From Paulownia fortunei (lineage: Eukaryota; Streptophyta; Magnoliopsida; Lamiales; Paulowniaceae): a stretch of 64,000 nt of DNA. Position 1 is the stretch's first letter; every line of letters begins with the position of its first letter. Shown piece by piece: positions 34,160 to 45,122 of the stretch. The translations under genes were made by a program, and so were the position numbers. The DNA lies in assembly GCA_019321725.1 (NCBI GenBank), contig CM033124.1, positions 744,001 through 808,000 of the forward strand, in the 5' to 3' direction. The notes under the pieces are model-generated. The model was not told the origin of the DNA. It made no database searches and was given only the letters and a program-made list of their open reading frames with translations.

Positions 34160-37100
34160 ATGCAAAAACTGTTGTATTTCCTTAGAACCCCATAGCCAGC
34201 ATCGCTCAATTTCTTCTCAGAACCTTACGCTTCTCTCTTCTCACGCTTTTTCCAATTCTTCCATTTCCCCCGATCTTGCAAATCCGCATCGACCTCGGGT
34301 AAATTTTGGGAAAGTGGAAAGCTCCGTAACGGTGAGGTTACCGCCGCCGCTGATTGAGGAATGGATAGGGAGAAGATTCTGGGTCCAAGTTCAAGAAGGA
34401 TTGGGCGCAGGTTTTATACACTCCGTTTGTGGTCTGCTTGGCTGCCGGGAATTTCAAACTCGATACTTTTCGCCACTATATAGCCAGGACGTTCATTTCC
34501 TCCGTGCCTTCGCGCAAGCGTCAGTAATTCTCACGGTCTTTGATTCTCTATTTTATTTTTTGTTGTTTCTCATTCGGCCACGATGTTGCTTGCTTTAATT
34601 GAGTGTTTTTGTCAGAGTTGTGTTAATCTTTCATTTTCCGCAAAGTTGGCAATGCTTCCTTGTCGAAATTGTTGTGATATTTACTTCTGTTTGTTTTCAA
34701 GGAATTGAAACTTTAGAACTAGAATTAGAAATACTCCCATCAATTTTGTATAGATTGTTCATCGACTACACAATGCCATGGATCAGAACAAACAATTAGA
34801 ATGACATTTCTGTTTCCTGTTTAATTGTTGAGGTGTTTTGGGGACATTCATTGCTCTCTTGTATTGGTTTTAATTTTCAATTCATTGCAAAAAAAATGTT
34901 ATATTGTGTCTAGTTAGACGTTTTTCTTTCTTGTTCGGTTTGGAGAAACAACTAAATTATGTAACTCTGTTTGTTTGTTTGCAAAAAGAATTTAATGTTC
35001 GTGATTTTTTGTCATAGATTTTTGTAGAGTTTCAATTTTTTGGTTATGAGAAATATTAGATTCAATGGAAAGAATTGATGCTATGGCTTGGCTGCATGAA
35101 ATCGAGCAAGTGGAGTGGACAATGGTTAGCTCCGAATTATATCTGTGGAACATCCTTGCAATTGCATATGTCGTATGTCGTAATCTTTTGCTTCCATGTG
35201 TTAAACTGTGTGTGCAACACCAACATGATTTGATTCCACCCTCATTGTGTACCACCCACATTGCGAGATATATATTCACCAATCAGTCTATCAGTTGACA
35301 AAAACGTAATGGGATAAAAATTCATTTAGTTGAGACCCTCCACAAATCTGTAATCTGCAAAAGTTTTAAGTTGTCATCTGATAGACTGATTGGGCAGAGG
35401 CAAAAGCTTCAGTAATGGTCGGACGATAGTAAAAAGTTATAGCAAACCCCGCTACTTGTACTAAAAAACAAGTAAGCGTAATTGCCCCTAAACAATAAAA
35501 TATATTGCCATGGGGAGGAACATATTTACTGGTTATCTTTGCAAAAGCTCAAACTAGTGTCTTCTCTGCATAAAGATAATCAAATGCTAACACCAGAAAC
35601 ACACATTACCTTAGTCACATTTCCATGTTTGTTATGGTTATTGCTATGAGAACCCCCTCCCCAAGGTCCTGACTTCTTACCTTTTCATTACTTTCATTTC
35701 CTGATCTTGTTTCTCCCTATATCTAGTGATTTTGCCTACCTTTTTTCACTTTTTCACTAGTAGTTCAATGATTCAACTTGCCAAGCTCATGCTGAAGAAT
35801 TCCATCTAGTGGCAGGGCAGCAAGTGATACGTTAAGAGACACATCACTTGCTTTCCTATTTAAAAAATGATTAAGGAAAAAAAAACTTATTTTCGTGTGA
35901 GATCTATATACATTTTTAGATTGCATTCCATCACTCTATGACACGCAAATGCAAGAAAGTTGTCCTCTTGCCTATGTGTTGTCCCCTTGAAATTGGAATC
36001 TGTGTAAGTTCAATTAAATTTTGGAAGGAATTGTTTATATTTCTATTTCCTGGGCTAAACATTCTACCAAATGAATATAATGTCTTGTCTTTTAGCTTTT
36101 GACTCCCTCTATAATTTTTATGGAAAATTTGTAAATCAGGTATGAAATGGCTGAGGAGTGTGCGGATGACGATGATGCAAAAGTCGGGATTTGTGAACTG
36201 CGGAAGAGTGTTCTGGAAGAGCTCAAAGTGCACGACTCATTGGTCCAAGTAAGTATTGCTAAGACTCTGAAGATGCATGGGTGCTCTAAATTTTATTTCT
36301 TGTCTGAAAAATTTATCATTGTTGAAACATTGCTATTGTGGTATTTTGGTGCACTCTTAATGCTATCTCAGTAAATTTGACTTGATATTGCCAAAACTTT
36401 TTACTTTAGAAGTAATCGAGGAAACTATACTAGGATATGCCTTTGTCCATTAGGTATTGGTGATTACTAGAAGGAATTTTGGGAAAATAAAACAACTCAT
36501 TTGATTCTAGTGGTTATGCTGGACATGTTAATGTCATCCAAGACTGAACCATGCAGTATATGCAACATTTTTTCCAGGAAAAATGTGAAAGAATAATTTT
36601 CTGTTTTCCAGGAAAATTTTGAAAGAATAATTTTCTACTGCAGATTTCTTTCAGGGGTTAAGCCTGAAGAAGTTGATATCTTGTTTGTTGACTAGTTTTA
36701 TCCATCAGAATCTTCAATATGTCCTAATCAGAGCAGCTGGCTTTTGACTAATGTTACTATTATTTTCTTTATTTTTGGTAAGGACATTTTTCTTAGTCAA
36801 GAAAAGCTTCAGGGAGTGGATGGTCCCTGTCAATGCTACTTTAGTGTCCTCAAATGTGAGCCAGAGACAAAAGTTTGGTTTATGCTAGACTATCAAGCTG
36901 TGGCATGCCTGATTTTATCTTATTGCCCTTTTTTGTGTAAATTCTTCAAAAAAAAAAAAAAAAAAAAAGGCTTCTGGATAATTTTAGAATTTGGGATATA
37001 GGTTTATTGTATGCTCTAATGTTGGCAATGTGAATACTCTTATTACAGTTTCTATGTTGATATTTACATCCCGGGTAAATGATCGACATGGTTTGCAGTC

Positions 37101-39986
37101 ATGTGATGCAGCATGAAGTGCCCTATTTCAACAGGTTCTTCCAGTATCGTGCATTTGATTTTTCCCTAATGTAATGACCGTCCATATGGAATATCCAGGA
37201 GTGGGCCTTTGACCTGCCCAAAGAGTGTAAGCCAAATGCTGCTACTGTCAAGTATACGGATTTTTTTGCTGGCAACAGCCTCACGAAAAGTTGGAGTAAA
37301 ACTCTTGGTAAACTAGCTACTCATTTAGAGAAAACCGAATTAGCGGCTTATAATCTTGGTGTTATGACACCTTGTATGAGGCTTTATGCCTTTCTGGGTA
37401 AGGAGCTGCAGGCGTTTCTTCATCCCAATGAAGGCGTTCATCCATACAAAAAGTGGATTGACAATTATTATATGACATTTTTCAGGTCTGTATCACTGAT
37501 GAGGAACCCAACTGAGCTCATTGGTGCTCAAAATTAAAAAAATTCAACCATCAAAGCATATACGCATTGGTCTTTTAGCTTAGGAATTTTATTTATTTAT
37601 GGATTTTATTCAGCAGCAGCTTTGCAAACAGAGTACTTGGTGGATAAGTTAAGTGTGTCTTTAACAGGAGAAAAGCTTGATATCATTGAAAAGTTGTATC
37701 ATCAAGCTATGAAACTTGAAAATAGAGTTCTTCCTAGCCCAGCCACTTGTTCAGAAAACTGTTTTTCCTCTGTCTAAAGAGCACAATCCAGCAGAACACA
37801 TGTTATTTTCAGATTTTGATTTGATGTGCACCATTGTGGATTCATCCGCAGTCTTGGCAGAAATAGCAATTATTACAGCACCAAAATCAGATCAGAATCA
37901 ATAGGAAATCAACTTGCTCGGATGTCGTCAGCTGATTTGAGAAGCATGTGGGGAGAACTTTCCAAGCAGTATACCGAAGGATATGAACAGTGTATTGAAA
38001 GCATCTTGCTCTCAAATACAGGTGTGATATCATATCTCTTTGATTATAGTATTGATGCCTCATGGTATTTCCTTATGAATAAGCTTGCAAATTGGTGTGG
38101 AACTGAGATGACTAAGGCTTGGGAAACAAATAATGCTTTGCAGTGGAAAAATTCAATTATGAAGGTCTGCACAAAGCACTTGAGCACCTTTCAGAAAGCA
38201 TATTTAAGGGTGATAGATTCTGGGGTACTTACGGGTCTGAATGTTGAAGATATAAAGCGAGCAGAAGAACGTCTGATTCTCCAGTATGGTTGCACGAGTT
38301 TTTTCCAAAGTGCTGTTAGGAATGAAAATTTGAACACAAACATCCATGTTCTTTCCTATTGTTGGTGCAGTGATCTCATTAAGTCTGCTTTTTACTCCAA
38401 TGTGTTCTGTTTTTTGTAGGATTGTGGTGTTTTAATGGTTTATTTATGGGTTAGTCAGTTAATTATCTCTTTGAATTTGTTTCTGAGTAAACAATTACAG
38501 TTTCTGTGTGAAGAGCTTGATCTGGGTTTCACATTATTGAACAAGCACACTGCATCCTCAGTTTTTATTCCTCATACTATAGCGATAAGTTTCCTTATTG
38601 TATACCAGAGAAGTACCAAAAAGTCTAAATATAGCTATAATTTTCTGCATAGTCCTCCTCTTTATACTCAGTTATGCAGCTCGAACCTTGTTGTCTGCAT
38701 TTGATTAACATGTAATCTTACATGAATCAAACATTAAGTGGCAAAGTGCATCTCACCATATGTTAGCCACAGCTCCTAATCACATACTTTATATGGCCAA
38801 TCCTACCATATAACTTATATTTTCTGATGCTGAACATGTTTAACTATCCATATCATTTGTTTTATATATGGAGAGTTGTTAATAATCTATTTTATTACAC
38901 TCCAAAATTGACATTACGAATATATAGTTAAGTGGTGAAGAATTATTTCCTTAACTAAAGTCTGATGAGATAATTTCTGGATGTCCTGGTGCTTCCGTGA
39001 CTTGTATTTCTCCCTCTAAATGTTCCATTTTTCTTGTTGTAAACTCATCTGCAGTTATTAGTCAGTCGATGCACCTGTATCTATAAGACTAGAATTTTTG
39101 CCAGTATTTTTAATATTGTTATCAGAATAATTTGAATCAAGAATTGTGGATTTTTTGATCGAGTAAAATTGGAAATGTGATGGTTCTGATTCTTTCGAAG
39201 ATTGTTTGCAGCATACCGTGCAAGGTATAGATGAAACTTTTACATGGAATGGGTATCGGTAGTGAAAGACCTGGCAAGTGATGTTTAGTTGAGTGAAGAC
39301 CTGGCTATTGTTTCACTGCCTTAAGATAGCATTATTTTAATTTTTGCCTTTTTTCTGAAAAAACTGAAATTGTGAGTTCATATAGGAAAGTGAGTAAGTG
39401 TTTCTTTTAATTTATCTTGTATTAATTATCTGAGCTTGGAGTTGGGCGTCCGAAAGAACTGTTGCCTTTCCTTTCTACCAAATATATTGGTATATGCTAT
39501 AAATTTGTTTGATTTCAAGCTGGTGGGTTAAACTGTGAATATACATGCAAATGGGTTATCTATGAAAATTCATTATCAACGGGAGCAATTATTAAGAAGG
39601 TTGAGTCTCCAATCAACAAGGTTCAAGCTTTTACCGATATCTTAAAGAATTGCTCCAAAGATCGAAAGAATCTGACAGTATATATTGGAGATTCAGTTGG
39701 TGACTTGCTTTGCTTGGTTGATTCAGATGTTGGTATTGTGATAGGAGGTTCAAGCTCAAGTCTGCGAAGAGTGGGGAGTCATTTTGGTGTTTCTTTTGTT
39801 CCTTTGTTTCCAGGTGTGATTGAGAAGCAGAAACAGTCTGTTGATGAAAGCTTCTCTGGTTGGAAAGGTCGATCAGTAGTTCTGTACACAGTATCTAGCT
39901 GGGCAGAGATTCATGCTTTTATTCTGGGGTCACAGAGAAGCTCATCCTCTTACTTGTGTTGCATTTTTGACAGTTCATCAAAATGA
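34160..39986 (+). CDS. TH2: Bifunctional TH2 protein (TENA + HAD phosphatase), multiply frameshifted
   Basis: TH2 joins a TENA/THI-4 domain (hydrolysis of aminopyrimidine thiamin-breakdown products) to a HAD phosphatase that converts thiamin monophosphate to thiamin; plant TH2 is mitochondrial and cytosolic. Visible exons: about 34160-34519, 36140-36248 ([20 protein letters not shown]), about 37199-37486 ([20 protein letters not shown]), about 37620-38021, 38144 to about 38395, and about 39516-39986. TENA landmarks are [14 protein letters not shown] and [13 protein letters not shown] landmarks are [15 protein letters not shown] (motif I) and [12 protein letters not shown]. The conserved protein can be followed only by switching frame near 34185-34193, 34385, 34485, 37261-37267, 37297-37305, 37719-37722, 37899-37903, 38195, 39533 and 39560. 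Most are one-base changes in or beside short homopolymers. Motif I has Met where Thr is usual. Strong sequence similarity and intact splice sites suggest recent decay or local sequence errors. Start and the fifth-exon border are uncertain. Confidence 0.85.
35279..35393. repeat. Hairpin with 22-bp arms in TH2 intron 1
   Basis: CCAATCAGTCTATCAGTTGACA (split here as CCAATCAGTCT and ATCAGTTGACA, 35279-35300) is the reverse complement of 35372-35393 with one mismatch. The 71-nt loop shows only weak further pairing. It may be a small MITE remnant or a small-RNA hairpin. Confidence 0.65.
36572..36640 (+). repeat. 34-nt tandem duplication in TH2 intron 2
   Basis: Two copies of TTCCAGGAAAA ... TGAAAGAATAATTTTCT start at 36572 and 36606 and differ at a few bases. 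It is a simple local duplication. Confidence 0.8.
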
Positions 39987-42510
39987 TTTGAACAGATGTT
40001 TATATAATAGGATACACATACGAGCTTCGTGGCTGTTTTTGTTGTGGGCCCACAGATCAGCTTTGTTTGTTCCTATTGTTTTACTACATCGTCTTCTATC
40101 TCAGAAATCAGTTCTTCCCTTTGTTTTAGTATGGGCATTTCCATTCAGAACTGTAAATGTGATTATTTTGGCTGGAGTTTTACGCAAGTTTCTTCATCTA
40201 TTAATGTTTAGCCTTCTCATCTCTACCGATCCCATTTCACGTTTTGATGTTCGCTAACTTCGATTTAAATGCTTCTCCAGGTATGAGGGTTCATGATTCA
40301 GTGGGAGTTCAGGTTTTTGCTGTTCAGGTTTTACATTGAATGGCATTTTGGAATACTTGATATATGGATCCTCAGAATTGCACTGGTAATCAAAGAGAAG
40401 CTTCTCCAAACTTTTCTCAATTTTCCAATACTTTTCATAAAGTCACTGTGATCATTGTTTCTGCCTGTGATTGTATTGGACTAAATAGTTCAATCATCAT
40501 TTCTCTATCTTAGTCAAGCTAGAAAACATTTCAACTTTTGCTTGGCATCAATTCGTTTTCTCACATCTTAAACAGCTTTCTGGAGGTCGGCCATATGTAG
40601 ATGATTCACCCTCACGGTGAGAGTTGATGATTCAACCTGGATTTGGAAATATGCCTGATCTCAGGTTCTTTTGATGTCTTACGTTTTCAATTTTGGGGCA
40701 TGTTAGTTGTCCTTTGAACTCGACCCTTGTATTTGTGTTGTAGGTAGCAGCATTAGGCAACGCGAGTGATGTTGCTCAATTCGAGGTAGGTGTGAACTTC
40801 GAATATCTGGTCCGATCCTCGAAGACTCAGTTGATCTGCTACCAAAAACACGTTAAACTTGTTGGGTGCCTCCCAATGAATATGAGCTAATACGAGCAAG
40901 TATGAGTGGAAGACTAAGAGTTACATTACCCGCTTACGATAGCAATAAGTATTTATAGGCAACGGTCGCATGTGGAGCATGAGATTAGATGGACAAGTGG
41001 TGTCATCATATTGGGTATCTTTGCAACATGTGTAGTGTCATCAATGACTTGTAGTTCGGGTTGATTCGGACCCTAAGTTTGGATTGGATCATGATGCATA
41101 TGTAAATGCGCGGCTTTTTAATGAATATGCTTTATTTGGGAGGGTAAAATAGGTAATACGAGCTTGACATGTTTTAAAATGTATCAACACAATAGTGCAT
41201 AGGTTTTTTCTTTTATGATCTCAGGATCATACTAATTTAAAAGTTCAATCATAATTATCCATTGATTCTATTTAGGTCTCGCAATTATATGTATTCATAA
41301 TTTTATTTTCTTGCCCTTTACATAGTGCTAAACAATAGGGGAAAAAAAACCCAAACATGGCAAAGTAGAATATGGCCATAGCTTTGGTTATAAATAAATT
41401 GAGTCAGGAATAAGATATTGTTTTGAGTATTTTATTAAGCTTGAAATTGTATTTGAAATCAAATTTTGATTGAGTAAACAATAACTTAGTATTCGATTCA
41501 AATGGAATCTTTGATAGAATTAGATTCAAATGGAATCTTTGATAATTTAACTTACTTTTCAATTCTACCAAAAAAATGACCAAATTTTATGGGTCATCTC
41601 TAGCCAGGATTTATAAATGGATTGCCACTTGGTCCAATTCTAACCTAAACACTAAAAGGGGATCCAAATATCATATTGTATCCAATTAAGCAAATCCATA
41701 TCAAGAAGAACTATTAACCCTCCGTACAGCCTATGACAATAAAGAAAATTTAAAAAGATTGTACTATTTGGTCTTATTAGGAAAACTGATCTGAATTGAT
41801 ATAGACTTGCTGAGCCCCTCCAATAATTTTCTTGTTTAATGGATAAAGATTCAATCTTTTCTTCTTCTTCTTCTTCTTTTATTTTCTTTTGTGATTTGGT
41901 ACAAAACGTGTCATTATGCAATAGGGCTCATAGTTGATCCTCTTAGTGGGTTTGACGGCCATTAGTGACAGGGGGCATACATGCTCCACCCAATGCACTA
42001 TGCATCATATGGGTAGATGTATGACACAGTGTGTGTGAATGTGTGTATTGTCTATATTGTGCAGTTTAATTATAAAAAATTATATTTTAAGATCATTTTT
42101 ACATAATGAAGTAAATTTTAAAATACTTTTTTTTTTTTTTTTAATTTCATATGGGTTATCAACATCTAAACATTATAACATTTTGCCCCCTTTAAATTAC
42201 ATAAATTAGAGGTTTGACCCACAATAACTTTTAATTCAACAAAAATTCATTTTCTTTAGATTCGAAGCATCCTATGCCCTTCTACAAAGGAAATATAATT
42301 GTTTAAATGTGAGAAAGTAGGGCCTCTTTGCATATTAGTTTTCCTTTTCAACCCTTGTACCTGTCACACTTTCTTTAATTTTCCTATGAACTAAGCTAAA
42401 TGATTCTCCAATATATAAGTCCTATATCCACTCTCCAAACCCATCACACTCTTCCACTTTCTTCTTCTTCCTCCTCCTCCTCCTCTTAGTTTTCACCATT
42501 TTTAGCTTAC

Positions 42511-42688
42511 CTTTGATGCCAAGAAAGATGTCGAAGACACTGCGAACCGATCCTTCGGGAAGATTTCCAAGCCATTGCTCATACATGGATGTTGTAGATA
42601 CACATTTGTGCATGCAAATGTGCATTGTGAAGTACTTGGCACCAATGGGTTGAGTTTTGAAGCAAAATGCAGCCTCTAGGCAAGTCTA
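42511..42688 (-). other. Unassigned exon-like sequence, possible small protein
   Basis: On the minus strand an open frame runs from a possible acceptor (CATTAG at 42689) through CLEAAFCFKTQPIGAKYF, an ATG at 42625, then STTSMYEQWLGNLPEGSVRS and FDIFLGIK, ending exactly at a strong donor (AAAG|GTAAGC at 42510). Composition is balanced and protein-like, unlike the surrounding AT-rich DNA. I do not recognise the family and could not find a following exon. It may be one exon of a small gene or a relic. Confidence 0.35.
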
Positions 42689-43087
42689 ATGCTTGGCTTC
42701 CAATGGTTTTTCACTTAGTTTGTCTTTCCCTTTTCTTCTATGGCTAGAAAGGTTGGCCCTAATGTTGGGAGAATAAAATGAGGTTTTTGGAGTCTTTAAC
42801 AATTTTACATAGTTGTCCAAAGATTCCTAAACCCTAAAGAGTTAACTTTTCTGCCTGTCTTTTTAGCAAAGACAAACAATTTTTTCTTTTCTTGTCTTTT
42901 TGTTGTTTGATCTCGAGTTCTTGTGTTTTCAACTTTATTACAAGAGCGAAAATTCTAGTCCAGACACAGAATTTTCTTGGAAAAGTCGAATGGTGTTTCA
43001 CTTATCCTTTGTATTTGGATTCATGAATCGTTTCCTACTAGTAACTATTTGGTGAATCTTCTACCTAGCAAAGTTTAGAGATTATTC

Positions 43088-43129
43088 TATATATATATAT
43101 ATATATATATATGAGTGTGTGTGTGTGTG
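43088..43129. repeat. (TA)n followed by (GT)n microsatellite
   Basis: About 25 nt of TA repeat is followed by about 16 nt of GT repeat, a compound microsatellite in intergenic DNA. Confidence 0.9.
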
Positions 43130-43384
43130 GGTACTACTGGTAGATACAAAGCATCAGTATTCAAGTTTTGAAGAGATGCAAATGAACTAGCAAGTTGCCA
43201 TAAGCATAAATGAAATATTAAACAAGAACAATTAAGATTTCATATTGACAAGTTATTATAATAATTATATTATAAATTATTTGTCAAAACTTATTTAATT
43301 CTAATAGAATGGAGAAGAAATCTAGAAGGGATTTTAGGCCATGCTTACTCAACAAATCCAACAACTAACTCTGTTCTTTAATAT

Positions 43385-43470
43385 TTTTTATTTTATAATT
43401 TTTTATATTATTATTTTACATAATATAATAAAAAAATATAATTAAATTTATTAGATTAATAGGATTTGAG
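43385..43470 (+). repeat. Fragment of dispersed repeat family R1
   Basis: TTATTATTTTACATAATA followed by AATAAAAAAATATAATTAA and TTATTAGAT matches the 3' half of the copy at 56235-56630. Only about 85 nt are recognisable. Confidence 0.4.
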
Positions 43471-45122
43471 ATTGAATATTAAACCGCTTTATCATTGGTT
43501 AAATATCACTATTCAATTATAAAAATAATGAAAGTGAATTTTTAGGTTTAGGACGGGGTGATCGAATCATTATGTCACTTTTAGTATCTAATTAATTCCA
43601 AAAATTTCTCACAATTAAATAGATAATCATCAATTAAAGTTGACCATCTTATCTCTTTTTTTAAAAAAATAATGAATACATATCAATGATTAGATTTATT
43701 TCAAACTCATAATAAAATACAGACAAATAACCTTTTTTTGGTTTTCGTCTTAAACTCATAATTAGTGCAAAGCCACATATAATCCAATATCCTAACGAAG
43801 AATCTGACATAGTAAGTCAATCCTTTGTCGATTTTCAATTGGTTTATGACTCATCGACCACTAAACGACAAGATTATATAATAATTAGAGTGGTGATTTA
43901 GTTCAGATGACAGTTCATAGCCCTGGATTAAGGATCTTTTTAGCTGGCTCCATATACAGTGATCTCCACTAATAAATTTGAATTCTTGTTTTATTTGGTT
44001 TAAGTCTTGATTTTGTGTCTAGTGATGTCACTAAATACAGATATGTCTTTTCATTATGGTGGATGATTGAAAATAAATTGTCAAATAATACCATCTATTT
44101 GCAATAAATAAAATCAGTAAGACTATCCAACCATCCAAGTGTCAGTTGCATACACCATCAAATTTCTTACCTATATTCAATCAAGTTTCTTACCTATATT
44201 ACAATGTTTTTCACCCTTCTTTTTTCATCAAATGAAAAAACATACTTTTTTTTAACTGTTAATTTTTCACACCAAATGATAAAAATTATATTATATTAAT
44301 AATAAAAACTTCTTTTTTACACCAACGATGAAAATCATGCTTTTTTTCACACTATTAATTTTTAAAACCAAAGTACTTCAACGTAGCATAATCCTCAATG
44401 TTTATATGAAACATCCAGCAAGTATTTTCCAAACAGTTGATTCAAGCCCAATGCATCTCCCAAACATTTCAGCGAAATCCTTTTATTTTTTTCACTCGTA
44501 CAATTTCAGATCAAGAATAACATTTGCACCACTAGGTAGAACACACAGCCACATCCAAAGCCACAGCCACAGCCACACACGGAAGAGAACCAGAAACTTG
44601 TAATAAGTGAGTCTTGAAGATCAGTAACTTGGCACTTGGCCCCTGGGGGGTGGTCGGGGTTTATAAACTATTAAGCCTTGGAGATATACTTCTCAACAAC
44701 CAAAACAATTACTGCAAACATAATGCAAAAATTATGGGCTAAACCTGTAAAATGTAGTTTTAAATAGCAGGCATGCAAACTATACACAACTTAGTACAGA
44801 TAGCCGAACATCGGGTATGCCATGGACGAATCCCACCACATAGACAGAAACTGGCCATTTATGATCAAATTTTCCTATATTTTTACCACTTCTCTATGTC
44901 GTTCCAAGAAACTGACCGAACCCTCTTCTACAGATCCAGGTGTCAGGTTGTAATGATACAAATGTACATCAAATCAGGATCTATACAAAAATACAATAAT
45001 TCTTTCACCAGGTCAACCTACCGAGGCTTCGATCAAAAACGTCCATGAGGCAGAGATCCCCCTGTTGTAGCTCAAAAAATTTGGCCATCTTAAATGTGAT
45101 GCGGTTATCACTACTCGGTCAG

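Larger units (their letters stand above)
39987..45122. other. Intergenic region between convergent TH2 and EPL-like genes
   Basis: The first few hundred bases are probably TH2 3' UTR. The segment 40740-41200 is less AT-rich and reads like a fragment of a repeat (possibly an LTR), but I cannot prove this. 42511-42688 (minus) is an exon-like stretch. A short R1 match lies at 43385-43470. Microsatellites include (TTC) near 41862-41878, (TA)/(GT) at 43088-43129 and a CCACAG-type repeat near 44550-44578. The last 350 nt are probably EPL-like 3' UTR. Confidence 0.5.

Noticed and set aside
40740..41200. Possible LTR or other retrotransposon fragment
   Set aside because: Composition and phrases (CTCCCAATGAATATGAGC, GCATGTGGAGCATGAGAT) look repeat-like, but I could not find paired LTRs, a primer-binding site or target duplications.
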